DNA of 64,000 nt from Halobacteroides halobius DSM 5150 (GCF_000328625.1 NC_019978.1:1240001-1304000); one strand, 5' to 3'. Counted from the first letter of the stretch, positions 1 through 8,604 are shown. A program made the numbers and translations. The notes: a model not told the origin generated them from the letters alone.

Positions 1-111
1 GAGATACTAACAGATATTGCTCCAGGCACTAGAGTAGCTACTACTAATCATCTTCAGCTAAAAGATGGAAGCCAGGTCTATATCTGGAGTAAGGAGGGCC
101 AAAAGAAATGA
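1..111 (+). CDS. C-terminal end of RND efflux periplasmic adaptor (HlyD/MFP family), partial
   Basis: Frame 1 is open from the window edge to a TGA at 109-111 and encodes 36 residues ending in a lysine-rich tail. The only support for an adaptor identity is position: it ends in an ATGA overlap with the RND pump gene, the usual arrangement for the membrane-fusion subunit. The visible stretch is the membrane-proximal C-terminus, which is poorly conserved, so the family is inferred from context. Confidence 0.6.
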   Translation, partial: EILTDIAPGTRVATTNHLQLKDGSQVYIWSKEGQKK

Positions 112-3100
112 CTTTAACTGAATTTGCAGTCAAGAAACGTTATACAACAATAGCTGCTACACTAGCAATTATCCTATTAGGGCTGGGAGGTTATATGTCC
201 TTAGAGACACAACTTAATCCTGATATTGACCCAGTAGTTGTGAATGTAACAACTACTTATCAAGGAGCAGCACCGTCAGATATAGCTGAGTTAATTAATG
301 AGCCCTTAACAGAGGAGTTAGGAACTATAGCAGGAGTTGAAAATATTAGTGCGCAAGCAATGGAAGGAAGCTCAATAATTACTGTTGAGTTTAACTATGA
401 TAAAAATATCGATGTAGCTGCTGTAGAAGTACAAAATGTAATTAATCGGATTAGAGGTGAATTACCTGCTGAAATTAATAGCCCCCAAGTCAAAAAATTC
501 AGTCCGGCTGATAAACCTGTAGTTACAGTTGGTATTACAGGAGATTATAATTTAACCTATTTACGGACTATAGCTACTAATAAGATTTCACAAAAGTTAC
601 AATTAGTTAGTGGAGTAGCTAGTGTTGATGTTTTTGGAGGGCACAAAAGGGAGATTTATATAAGTGTTGACCAAGAGAGATTAAAAACTTATAATCTTTC
701 ATTAAGTAGTATTGTTGCTAAATTAAACCAAGAAAATGTAACTATTCCTGGAGGACGGATTACAAAAGTCAAAAGTGAGTATTTAGTAAGAACGGTAGGA
801 GAGTATAAATCATTAACCCCAATTAAAAATCTAGTAGTTGGAAATTATCAAGGCCAATTAATTTATTTACGTAATGTAGCTCAAGTTATAGATTCCTATC
901 AGGATCTAAGAAGCAGGTTTAGATTAAGAGGAAAAGAAGCTGTAGCAATTAATATTATCAAGCAACAGACTGCTAATACAGTTCAAGTTGCCAGCAGAAT
1001 AAAGGATGAATTAAAGAAATTAAGGGTTGAGTATCCCAAGCTTAAATTTACCGTGACAGATGATCAATCTAATTTAGTTAAGATAGTAATTAATAATTTA
1101 ACTAGTAGTTTAAGATTAGGGATTATTTTGACGATGATCTTAATCTTTTTATTCCTTAATAACTGGAGAAATACATTAGCGATTTCTATTTCCATTCCTT
1201 TAACTTTTCTCTTAACTTTAGCTTTGTTAAAAGTATTTGGTTTGACTCTTAATTCTACTACGATGACAGGTTTGATTTTAGCTATAGGAATGTTAGTTGA
1301 TGATTCAATTGTAGTAATCGAAAATATTACTCGTCACTTTGAAGAATTAAAAAGATCACCTAGTCAAGCTGCAATTGAAGGAACTAATGAAATTGCATTA
1401 GCTACAGTAGCAGGGTCTACTACTTCTATGATTGTTTTACTTCCGATTATGTTTATTGGTGGTTTTGTACAACAGATGTTTAGACCATTAGCTATGACTT
1501 TATTATTTGCTTGGACAGGATCTTTAATCACTGCGTTAACCATTATTCCTTTAATAATGACTTTAGTCTTAAAAAGAAAGCAACGAAAAAAGGATAATTT
1601 TATTTATAAGGTGGTTAATTTATTTGGTAAAGCAGTTGATTATAGCCGAGATATCTATTTAAAATTATTAAAAGTAGCTTTGGCTTATCGCGGGGTAGTA
1701 ATAGTATTAGGGATTAGTCTATTAGTAATCAGTATTAGTTTGATGCCCTTAATTGGTTCTACCATGGTACCTAAAATGGATAGTGGGCAAATCTATATTT
1801 CTATTGAAGCTGAACCAGGTAGTTCTTTAACCAAAACAACTTGGATTACTAGACAAGTAGAAGAAATTATTAAGGAAATACCTGAGGTACAGATTTATTC
1901 TAGTCAGATTGGAGCAGAACCTGGGAGTGGCATGTCTAGTGTTACTGGAGCTATGGGGGTTCAACAATCATTTATATCTGTTGATTTAAGTAGTAGTAAC
2001 CAACGAACAAGATCTATTTGGGAGATAGAAGCTGAGATTAGAAATAAGATGAGTCAGATTCCTGGGATTAGAGCTTTTGTAGTTAGAGAGATAGGTTCTA
2101 CTGCTATTGCAACTACTAAAGCCCCGCTAGTAGTCCGTCTAAAAGGAGATAATCCAATGATTTTAAGAAGCTTGGCCCAGCAGTTAGTACCCCAATTAAA
2201 AAAAGTGCCAGGAGCAACCAATATTACTACCACTTGGACAATAGCAAGCCCCGAATACCAAATAAAAGTAGATCGGATTAAAGCTGCTAAAGTAGGTTTG
2301 ACTACTAAAGGGGTAGCTAGTCAAGTAACTGCTGCTGTTAAGGGGATAGAAACTGCTCAAGATTATAGTTTATCTGGTAAAAAAGATATTAGTATTAGAG
2401 TTAGATACCAAAGGGAAGACCGTAAAAATAAACAAGATTTAAAAGATATAATGATTACTACTCCTTTAGGTACTAAAATTGCGTTACGAGAATTAGCCAC
2501 AATTAAGTTAGTAAAGGGGCCTAATCTAATAACTAGTGAGAACTTAGTAAATACTTTAGATATAATCGGTTATACTCATAATAGAGCACTAAGTAAAATA
2601 ACTGCTGATTTGCAACAGATTATTGACCAATTTAAATTACCAGAAGACTATCAGGTTAGTATTGCAGGGGAAAGAAATGATTTAGTAGAAGCAAGAGATA
2701 GGTTAATGATTAGTTTAGCATTTGCGGTGGTTTTTGTCTATTTATTACTAGTTTCTCAATTTAAATCAGCCTTGCATCCTTTGACTATTATGTTATCAAT
2801 CCCTTTAGAATTGATTGGAGTAGTAGGAGGTTTAATATTAACCGGTAAATATTTATCCATGCCAGCTATTATGGGCTTAATTTTACTAACAGGAATTGCA
2901 GTTAATGATGCTATTCATTTGATTGAATTTGCTATCGAAGAACAAAATGAAGGAAAAAGTCCCCAAGAAGCACTTTTAACAGCTGCTAAATTAAGATTTA
3001 GACCTATTATAATGACTACTTTATCTACTGATGTGGGGATGTTACCTTTAGCTTTAGAATTATCTGTAGGTTCAGAAAAATATTCTCCGTTAGCTATAGT

Positions 3101-3209
3101 AGTTATTGGTGGATTAACCGCTTCTACATTACTCTTATTATTTGTAGTCCCAGCAGTCTATTCTTTAGTTGAAGATTTAAAATCAACTTTACTAGTAAAA
3201 AATAACTAG
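108..3209 (+). CDS. RND-family multidrug efflux transporter (HAE1/AcrB-like)
   Basis: The 1033-residue product has the normal length for an AcrB-type inner-membrane pump that exports hydrophobic compounds by proton antiport. A first membrane segment at about residues 13-32 is followed by a large periplasmic porter domain, a block of membrane segments at about 335-490 containing the DD-type motif GMLVDDSIVVIEN that carries the proton-relay aspartates of TM4, a second segment near 535-555, a second porter domain, and a final membrane block at about 860-1025. The start overlaps the preceding adaptor stop (ATGA), so the two are translationally coupled. No outer-membrane channel gene is visible. 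Substrate cannot be judged. An RND pump fits a cell with an outer membrane. Confidence 0.92.
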   Translation: MTLTEFAVKKRYTTIAATLAIILLGLGGYMSLETQLNPDIDPVVVNVTTTYQGAAPSDIAELINEPLTEELGTIAGVENISAQAMEGSSIITVEFNYDKNIDVAAVEVQNVINRIRGELPAEINSPQVKKFSPADKPVVTVGITGDYNLTYLRTIATNKISQKLQLVSGVASVDVFGGHKREIYISVDQERLKTYNLSLSSIVAKLNQENVTIPGGRITKVKSEYLVRTVGEYKSLTPIKNLVVGNYQGQLIYLRNVAQVIDSYQDLRSRFRLRGKEAVAINIIKQQTANTVQVASRIKDELKKLRVEYPKLKFTVTDDQSNLVKIVINNLTSSLRLGIILTMILIFLFLNNWRNTLAISISIPLTFLLTLALLKVFGLTLNSTTMTGLILAIGMLVDDSIVVIENITRHFEELKRSPSQAAIEGTNEIALATVAGSTTSMIVLLPIMFIGGFVQQMFRPLAMTLLFAWTGSLITALTIIPLIMTLVLKRKQRKKDNFIYKVVNLFGKAVDYSRDIYLKLLKVALAYRGVVIVLGISLLVISISLMPLIGSTMVPKMDSGQIYISIEAEPGSSLTKTTWITRQVEEIIKEIPEVQIYSSQIGAEPGSGMSSVTGAMGVQQSFISVDLSSSNQRTRSIWEIEAEIRNKMSQIPGIRAFVVREIGSTAIATTKAPLVVRLKGDNPMILRSLAQQLVPQLKKVPGATNITTTWTIASPEYQIKVDRIKAAKVGLTTKGVASQVTAAVKGIETAQDYSLSGKKDISIRVRYQREDRKNKQDLKDIMITTPLGTKIALRELATIKLVKGPNLITSENLVNTLDIIGYTHNRALSKITADLQQIIDQFKLPEDYQVSIAGERNDLVEARDRLMISLAFAVVFVYLLLVSQFKSALHPLTIMLSIPLELIGVVGGLILTGKYLSMPAIMGLILLTGIAVNDAIHLIEFAIEEQNEGKSPQEALLTAAKLRFRPIIMTTLSTDVGMLPLALELSVGSEKYSPLAIVVIGGLTASTLLLLFVVPAVYSLVEDLKSTLLVKNN

Positions 3210-3217
3210 GGCTATTA

Positions 3218-3260
3218 TGTGATATAAGTCAAAGAAATAATATTATAGCTCTGCTATAAT
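3218..3260 (+). promoter_or_regulatory. Crp/Fnr-type site plus -10 box for the gene at 3298
   Basis: TGTGA-TATAAG-TCAAA at 3218-3233 is a one-sided match to TGTGA-N6-TCACA. A perfect TATAAT lies at 3255-3260. The site centre (3225.5) is 34.5 bp from the end of the -10 box, which puts it at about -41.5 of a start near 3267. The same geometry recurs at four other promoters in this window. It is the weakest of the five sites in the right half. Confidence 0.6.
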
Positions 3261-3297
3261 CTATTTAGTAGTAAAACATAAAATAAGGAGTGATTAG

Positions 3298-3942
3298 ATG
3301 AGTTTAGTATTAGGGCCAGTTCATCATTGGCTATACAATCAAATTGAGACAATTGAAGACAGGGAAAAAGAAATAGTAGCAGCCTTTAAAGAACAATATG
3401 GAGCTAATGAAGTAGATAAATTAGTAAAACAGGTAAGAAAAGAGTACGGTCAATTAAAAAGAGATGCTCCTTTAGAAGAATTAATAGGCAATAGTGGAAT
3501 TCATCCGTGGCTAGAAGGAGCTATCACAACAGTTCAGACTAGAGAAGCAGCGCTAGTAAAAGAATTAATGATGGAGTTTGATGACCAAGAACTATTAGTA
3601 AAGGTATATAAAAATAATGGCAAGAAAATAGCAAAAGAAGCTGATACTAGCCAAGGAACTAATGAACTAGAATCTGCTTTTGAAGCACTAAAGAATACTT
3701 TATTACAGCGAATGCCTTGCGATAGATTATCTGCTGTAGTTCATAATAAAGCAGATCAGATTGTTTGGCGTCATGATATTAAATTGCATACGGAATTTTG
3801 GCAAAAAGCTGGTGTAGACCTTGATTTAATGCATCAATTATATGATAATTGGATAAAAGGCTTTGTGAAAGCAATCAATCCTAAGATCAAACATCAACGT
3901 GATATTAGTCAAGAACAATATGAAGATATTTTTACTATCTAA
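3298..3942 (+). CDS. Uncharacterised 214-aa protein with internal repeat
   Basis: I do not recognise a characterised family. The protein is soluble, charged and mostly helical by composition. Residues 6-31 and 67-92 form a repeat: each begins G-x-(x)-H-H/P-W-L and continues into a helix with a conserved R-E. The C-terminal third has C141, H149, H159 and H164, possible ligands for a metal or haem, which is only a guess. The start at 3298 is preceded by the Shine-Dalgarno AAGGAG. The gene lies between a Crp/Fnr-type promoter and a small sulfite-reductase-like gene, so it probably belongs to the sulfite/nitrate response. There is no signal peptide or membrane segment. Confidence 0.8.
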   Translation: MSLVLGPVHHWLYNQIETIEDREKEIVAAFKEQYGANEVDKLVKQVRKEYGQLKRDAPLEELIGNSGIHPWLEGAITTVQTREAALVKELMMEFDDQELLVKVYKNNGKKIAKEADTSQGTNELESAFEALKNTLLQRMPCDRLSAVVHNKADQIVWRHDIKLHTEFWQKAGVDLDLMHQLYDNWIKGFVKAINPKIKHQRDISQEQYEDIFTI

Positions 3943-3973
3943 TTTTAAAAATTTAATATAATTAAAACCAAAG

Positions 3974-4006
3974 CCTCTATAATTATTGATATACAGATTA
4001 TAGAGG
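3974..4006 (+). terminator. Stem-loop between the 3.3-kb gene and the siroheme protein gene
   Basis: Arms CCTCTATAAT (3974-3983) and ATTATAGAGG (3997-4006) pair perfectly over a 13-nt loop and are followed by TTTAATTTTC. The T-tract is interrupted, so this may be a leaky terminator that lets some transcription reach the gene at 4057. Confidence 0.55.
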
Positions 4007-4056
4007 TTTAATTTTCGGTTTGATATAAATTATTAATTTAGCTAGGAGGTGAAAGA

Positions 4057-4809
4057 ATGTTTAAAGCACCATTTCCAAGTGGGGCCAACCTACAAAAGCT
4101 TAAAAATGAAGAGAGAACTTATTCTATTTCACCACATATCAGTGGCGGCTTAACTAATGCTCAAACTTTAAAGAAGATAGCAACAGTAGCTGAAAAGTAT
4201 AACTGTGGGATAAAGATTACTTCAGGTCAACAGATTAAACTAATGGGACTTAAGGCTGACCAAGTAGATGATGTGTGGGCTGATTTAGAAATGGAGCCTA
4301 AAGATAAATCTGGTTTAAAGTGTAAAGGAGTTCGTTTTTGTTCTGGAAATCGGTTTTGTAAACGAGCTGCGCTAGATTCAGTTAGACTAGGTAGGGCTTT
4401 AGAAGATAAGTACTTAGGAATGGAGTTACCATCCCGATTGAAGATGGGGGTTAGTGGTTGTTCTCATTCCTGTACTGCTCCAGCAATTAGAGATATTGGG
4501 ATCGTAGGGGATGAAGATGGTTTTGAAGTAAGAGTTGGTGGTTCTGGAGGTAGTAAGCCAAGATTGGCTAAGCCACTAGCTTACGGATTAAATCAGAATC
4601 AAACTTTAGCTTTAGTAGAGCAGATAATAAATGTTTATAAAGCTAAAGGAAGAGTTAAAGAAAGATTAGGAGATATGATAGAACGGATTAGTTGGATAGA
4701 ATTTAGTACCCAAGTAAAAAAAGATCAAGTTAAAGAGCTTATCCCACTAGAAAAATTTAAAATTGAGAATAAGCAGAAAAATGCTAGTTATAAATGTCAA
4801 CATGAGTAA
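4057..4809 (+). CDS. Small sulfite/nitrite reductase-like siroheme-4Fe-4S protein
   Basis: The 250-residue protein has a ferredoxin-like half-domain of the nitrite/sulfite reductase type at about residues 1-80 and a siroheme/4Fe-4S half-domain at about 85-210. Cluster ligands follow the family pattern C95-X5-C101 and C135-X3-C139. It is about half the length of assimilatory reductases and resembles the small single-module dissimilatory sulfite reductase-like proteins of anaerobes. Sulfite is the likely substrate but nitrite or another oxyanion cannot be excluded. The Shine-Dalgarno is TAGGAGGTGA before ATG 4057. It would draw on the siroheme operon at 26-34 kb. AsrC at 24.7 kb is a different, ferredoxin-inserted member of the same superfamily. 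Confidence 0.85.
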   Translation: MFKAPFPSGANLQKLKNEERTYSISPHISGGLTNAQTLKKIATVAEKYNCGIKITSGQQIKLMGLKADQVDDVWADLEMEPKDKSGLKCKGVRFCSGNRFCKRAALDSVRLGRALEDKYLGMELPSRLKMGVSGCSHSCTAPAIRDIGIVGDEDGFEVRVGGSGGSKPRLAKPLAYGLNQNQTLALVEQIINVYKAKGRVKERLGDMIERISWIEFSTQVKKDQVKELIPLEKFKIENKQKNASYKCQHE

Positions 4810-4861
4810 ATATTAGAGTTAAAATAAAAGATAATATATAGTTGATTAACAAGGATCGAGA

Positions 4862-5413
4862 TTAAAATTCATCTCGATCCTTGATTTTATTAATTTTACT
4901 TTTAACTTTTTTAATATAGTTATCATCTGCTGGAAAGAAATTATAATTAGCTTCAATAATAGTAATAGCTCCTTTAATACTTGCTTTTAAATTTAAAGTG
5001 GCTACTTTATGATCAGCTTGGACTGTAGTTTTAACTTTACCTTCTAGTTTATCTCCCACTGTAAGAGCAGCCTTCGCAGTTTCAGTAATTTGTAGAGGAA
5101 CTGCAATGATTTTCTTAAGTTTAGTTTGATTTTGAAAATTATTTGCTAAATTAATTTGATAAGCTTTAGTATCATCTGCAATAGCCTGTGATAAATCTTC
5201 TTGTATCGTGTTAAGTGTTGTTAGATATTCGTTAAATTCTTCTTTAGTTTTTATATTCCAGTTATTTTGACTAACTTGAAAGACTAGCTTAAGTAAGGAT
5301 ACACCTAATAAAGCAGTAGTAGCAATTGTTGCTCCCCCTGCTGGAACAGGATTTTTGGGACTGGCAATTTGTTGACTAAGTTCTTTAATCGAACTATTAA
5401 TATCAGTAATAAT
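4862..5413 (-). CDS. Cyclodeaminase/cyclohydrolase-like (FTCD_C/FchA family) protein, probable ATT start
   Basis: The motif SPKNPVPAGGATIATTALLG near the N-terminus is the substrate-binding glycine-rich segment of the formiminotetrahydrofolate cyclodeaminase / methenyl-THF cyclohydrolase (FchA) fold; the rest is helical. Family members are about 200 residues. The frame stays open upstream to a GTG at 5485, but that codon overlaps a Crp/Fnr-like site (5471-5486) and lies before a predicted -10 TATAAT (5444-5449), so it should not be in the mRNA. No ATG, GTG or TTG follows in frame before the conserved core. GAGGAGG (5428-5422) sits 8 nt before ATT at 5413, which also matches the start position of FchA proteins, giving 183 aa. 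Family assignment is fairly sure, the start is inference. Confidence 0.7.
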   Translation of the reverse strand: MITDINSSIKELSQQIASPKNPVPAGGATIATTALLGVSLLKLVFQVSQNNWNIKTKEEFNEYLTTLNTIQEDLSQAIADDTKAYQINLANNFQNQTKLKKIIAVPLQITETAKAALTVGDKLEGKVKTTVQADHKVATLNLKASIKGAITIIEANYNFFPADDNYIKKVKSKINKIKDRDEF

Positions 5414-5443
5414 CTCCTTTGCCTCCTCATTAATTATATTATT

Positions 5444-5486
5444 ATTATAATCTAGTATAAAGAAGAAATATATGATTTTTATCACA
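5444..5486 (-). promoter_or_regulatory. Crp/Fnr-type site plus -10 box for the cyclodeaminase-like gene
   Basis: Read on the plus strand, TATGA-TTTTTA-TCACA occupies 5471-5486. On the minus strand a perfect TATAAT occupies 5449-5444. Centre-to-end distance is 34.5 bp, identical to the other four promoters of the set. The predicted transcript starts near 5437, downstream of the GTG that would otherwise be chosen as start codon. Confidence 0.65.
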
Positions 5487-5517
5487 GAAGGTTAAAAATT
5501 TAGTTTATAAAGATAAT

Positions 5518-5541
5518 AAACGGGTGGTTAACCACCCGTTT
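5518..5541 (-). terminator. Perfect palindromic terminator after cooS
   Basis: A 24-nt perfect palindrome (AAACGGGTGGTT and its complement) lies just after the cooS stop on the minus strand and before the promoter of the cyclodeaminase-like gene. It is GC-rich in the stem and flanked by A/T tracts on both sides. Confidence 0.85.
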
Positions 5542-5550
5542 ATACTTTAA

Positions 5551-7473
5551 TTAAATCCCTAATTCATTTCTTTTCTGTATAATATGTTCTTCAATCCCAT
5601 CGGCTGCTTTTTGTGGATTATTACCTAAAGCAACTTTACCTCCAGTTAAATCTTCTAATTCATCTGTTAGTAGATTAACTAAATTTTCTCCTCCAGCAAC
5701 TGGTGGAGTAGGAGATAGGTGGGTATATAGTCCATATGCAAGAGAGAACATAGCATCAATTGTTGCTTTTTGTTCTAAATATTGTGGTGCTGTAACAGCT
5801 ACAGGTAATTGAGAAGTATCTACCTCTAAGAAATTAGCTAGTTCTGTTACTAACATAGAGATTCTTCCAGTATCAGTACAGGTACCAAAGCTAAGTACTG
5901 GTGGAATATTAAGTTGGTTACAAACAGCTTTTAATCCTTCTCCAGCGTATTTATCAGCAGCATCTGGGGCTGTTAAACCTGCTACTTCTAGACCATGATT
6001 TCCACAACCTCCACTAATAATTAGGATATCTCTACTGACTAGTTCTTTAGCAAGATTAACGGTCATATAATCATGTGGTCCATTAGCTAAAGTAGTACAG
6101 TTAATTAATCCTACAACTCCTTTAATATTTCCTTCTTTGATGACATCTACTAATGGATCAAGAGTACCTCCTAAAGCTTGTAGTACTGCTTCTGTTGAGA
6201 ATCCAGAGACTGCTTTTTGAATTCTAGCTGGGACATGAGGAGTAATTTTTTCTTTACGTTCTGTAAAGTTTTCAATCCCCATTTCAATTAATTTATTAGC
6301 TATATTACCTACTTCTGTAGGTTTATAATCATAGTTTTCTTCCACCCCTGGAATTCGAACTAAATCATTAACTGAGACTAGAGTAGCTTGATACTTTTCT
6401 TCGTATGGTTTTAGGTTAGGTGGTGAGCAGTTTTCATCCATAGCAAAGATATCAACTGCACCAGTAGCAAGGACAGGTTCAATAGCTAACCAATTACCAG
6501 TTAACCCTCGGAAGACATCATCCATTTCAAAACGTTGTAGTAGCTCTTGTCCAGTTTCAATTGATCCAATAACTCTTACTCCTTTGGCCCCTGCCTCCTT
6601 GGCCTTTTGTTGTATCTTAGGGTCACGAGCAGCATAAATTGTTGCTACACCAGTCCATGGTTCGTGACCATTAAAGAGGATATTAACATAATCAGGATCT
6701 AAAATCCCCATATCTGTATCTACTTCATGAGGTGTGGGAGTTCCAAATAAAATATCTTGGACCATTTCTAGACCTAACTGTGCACCATAAATAGTGGCAA
6801 TTCCAGCTCGTAAGGCCTTTTTGGCCATAGAAACATAATCACCATCAACATTAGTTAAGCAACTAGCAGTAGCATCTTTAATCTCATGCATTACTCCTGC
6901 AGGGTAGATTGCTAGATCCTTCCATATTTTCTTTCTAGGCTCTGGAGCAAAGACTTCCACCATTTGAGGTGGTTCATCATAGTTGCTACTTAATTGATCT
7001 ATTAAAGCATCTCCTAGTTGAATAGCAATATCTTCTTTCTTTTGGTTAGTATCAATCCCTAGTGACTCTGCCATCCAGTTTAGTTTATTTTCATCAGTAA
7101 TTCCAAAAGGAGTTTTTCCTTCACCAGTTGATTTCAGTGTTCTAAAAGCATTATAAGCATGATGAGCATATGTACTAGTTCCCATAATATTTCTAAGTAA
7201 CATATCTCTCATGGCCATAGCACTAGGGTCAATACCACAGTCTCCTAGTTCAGCACCTGCTTTTTCTGAGATACGACAAGGACCATTAGTACATAATTGA
7301 CAACTAACTCCATCACTACAAAAACTACAGCGAATTTTTTCTTGCGGATCAAAGCGATCAAAGACATTACTCATTCCATCTGCATGAAGTTTTTCGTACA
7401 TTTCTTGTACAGTTTCGTGAACACTAACTTTTCCTCCAGTTAACTCTTCAATACCTGGTATTGCATCTGCCAT
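5551..7473 (-). CDS. cooS: Anaerobic carbon-monoxide dehydrogenase catalytic subunit (Ni-Fe-S)
   Basis: The 640-residue protein matches CooS in length and motifs. An N-terminal cysteine cluster (C49, C52, C58, C61, C66, C79 region, ending NGPCRI) binds the D and B [4Fe-4S] clusters. Downstream segments NGHEPW, ENCSPPN, VVGLINCTTLANG, SGGCGNHG and FGTCTDTGR carry the histidine and cysteines of the Ni-Fe C-cluster. It oxidises CO to CO2 in the cytoplasm with a ferredoxin-like acceptor. No cooF, cooC, acetyl-CoA synthase or hydrogenase genes lie beside it, so it is a solitary CooS whose role (CO detoxification, reductant supply) is open. The Shine-Dalgarno is AGGGAGGAA before ATG. Confidence 0.96.
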   Translation of the reverse strand: MADAIPGIEELTGGKVSVHETVQEMYEKLHADGMSNVFDRFDPQEKIRCSFCSDGVSCQLCTNGPCRISEKAGAELGDCGIDPSAMAMRDMLLRNIMGTSTYAHHAYNAFRTLKSTGEGKTPFGITDENKLNWMAESLGIDTNQKKEDIAIQLGDALIDQLSSNYDEPPQMVEVFAPEPRKKIWKDLAIYPAGVMHEIKDATASCLTNVDGDYVSMAKKALRAGIATIYGAQLGLEMVQDILFGTPTPHEVDTDMGILDPDYVNILFNGHEPWTGVATIYAARDPKIQQKAKEAGAKGVRVIGSIETGQELLQRFEMDDVFRGLTGNWLAIEPVLATGAVDIFAMDENCSPPNLKPYEEKYQATLVSVNDLVRIPGVEENYDYKPTEVGNIANKLIEMGIENFTERKEKITPHVPARIQKAVSGFSTEAVLQALGGTLDPLVDVIKEGNIKGVVGLINCTTLANGPHDYMTVNLAKELVSRDILIISGGCGNHGLEVAGLTAPDAADKYAGEGLKAVCNQLNIPPVLSFGTCTDTGRISMLVTELANFLEVDTSQLPVAVTAPQYLEQKATIDAMFSLAYGLYTHLSPTPPVAGGENLVNLLTDELEDLTGGKVALGNNPQKAADGIEEHIIQKRNELGI

Positions 7474-7535
7474 TTAAATTCCTCCCTAATTTTTTATATC
7501 TTAGTACTTCACTCTATATAATTTGGATAAATTAA

Positions 7536-7567
7536 ATTATATATACATGATTAATTAAACTAATCAT
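7536..7567 (-). promoter_or_regulatory. Candidate operator in the cooS promoter
   Basis: ATGATTA (7547-7553) and TAATCAT (7561-7567) form an inverted repeat with a 7-nt spacer, and a minus-strand TATAAT lies at 7541-7536. The repeat centre is only 21 bp from the end of the -10 box, so a protein bound here would cover the core promoter and more likely repress. It differs from the TGTGA sites elsewhere. AT-rich palindromes arise by chance, so this is tentative. Confidence 0.35.
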
Positions 7568-7654
7568 AATCCCTACCAAAAAGGTTGACATTACTTTTCT
7601 ATTCTTATACAATAAAGATAAAATTGGTATTTTTTAATTAAAGGGGTGAAGTTT

Positions 7655-8464
7655 ATGTTTGGTAATCAGAAACTAAAGACAGAATTAGAAGAAATAAAAG
7701 CGGAAAATAAAAGATTAAAGTCTAAATTAAATGATAAAGAGACTGAATTGAAGCAATTAAGAAATACAAGTAGCAATATTAATAACTTAAAAGAAAAATT
7801 ACATAAGCTTAAAGAAAGTACTAAAAAACAGATGAAACAGATGGAACAAGAGGATAATTGGATTATAGACCAGGTTAATGAAATTAATGATCAGTTAGAA
7901 GATGTATTAGTAGAAAATGAGATAGGTGAAGAGATAATTGATGATATGAGAGCTGATCTTAAGAATTCACAGTCAAAATTGAATAACTTTCATAAGACAT
8001 TTAATCAACTCCAACAAGAAATAAGTGATATTACTCAATTTACAGCTGAGATTGATGATATAGCAGATCAAACTAATTTATTAGCTTTAAATGCTTCTAT
8101 TGAAGCTGCTCGAGCAAGTGGTTCCTCAACTAATTCAGGGGCTGGGTTTTCAGTAGTGGCAGAAGAAATTAAAGAACTGGCTACTCAAACTTCAAATTTA
8201 TTAGAGAATATTACTGTTAGCACTCGTAATATTTATCAATTGTTAAGTGATTCAGAGACTGGAATTGATAAGTTAGCTACCCATTTAGATGCGAATAAGG
8301 AGTTGGCCCAAAAACTAGATAGTCAATTTTCTAATATAGTAGAGATAATAGATCAAGCTTTTATTAAAGTAACTGAAATTAATGAAGCGGGGGATCAACA
8401 CTTAAACTTAGGAAATCAAGTTATTAATAATTTAGAAGAAGCTGATTCAGTATTAGAAAAATAG
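7655..8464 (+). CDS. Soluble methyl-accepting chemotaxis-like signalling protein
   Basis: The first ~85 residues are a lysine/glutamate-rich coiled coil with no membrane segment or sensor domain. They lead into the conserved MCP hairpin tip (DDIADQTNLLALNASIEAARA, then GFSVVAEEIKELA), which contacts CheA and CheW in chemoreceptors. The protein ends soon after, so only part of the usual helical bundle is present. The ATG at 7655 is chosen because AAGGGGTG lies 6 nt upstream; the frame also contains a GTG at 7646 inside that Shine-Dalgarno. It could be a cytosolic receptor or an adaptor. No che genes are nearby. Confidence 0.85.
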   Translation: MFGNQKLKTELEEIKAENKRLKSKLNDKETELKQLRNTSSNINNLKEKLHKLKESTKKQMKQMEQEDNWIIDQVNEINDQLEDVLVENEIGEEIIDDMRADLKNSQSKLNNFHKTFNQLQQEISDITQFTAEIDDIADQTNLLALNASIEAARASGSSTNSGAGFSVVAEEIKELATQTSNLLENITVSTRNIYQLLSDSETGIDKLATHLDANKELAQKLDSQFSNIVEIIDQAFIKVTEINEAGDQHLNLGNQVINNLEEADSVLEK

Positions 8465-8506
8465 ACCACTAAAAAAGACCGGATTAATCCGGTCTTTTTT
8501 AGTGGT
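8465..8506 (+). terminator. Long perfect-palindrome terminator
   Basis: A 42-nt perfect inverted repeat with the core GACCGGATTAATCCGGTC and six T after the core follows the MCP-like gene. Its last base is the first base of the Crp/Fnr-type site of the next operon, so the two elements abut. Confidence 0.9.
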
Positions 8507-8580
8507 GTGAGATTTATCACAACAGAGACTGGTTATATATGTTATTATAGGTTTGTAATCGCTTGTGATAAATATTACAA
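8506..8580 (+). promoter_or_regulatory. Two Crp/Fnr-type sites and -10 box for the HPP-mobA-nitrate reductase operon
   Basis: The upstream site TGTGA-GATTTA-TCACA (8506-8521) is a perfect CRP-type palindrome. TATTAT at 8543-8548 ends 34.5 bp from its centre. A second near-palindrome, TTGTGA-TAAATA-TTACAA (8563-8580), is centred about +16 from the predicted start near 8555, where a bound protein would block clearance; it could give repression or fine tuning. Confidence 0.75.
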
Positions 8581-8604
8581 TCACATTCTAAAAGGGGGAT
8601 TAAT

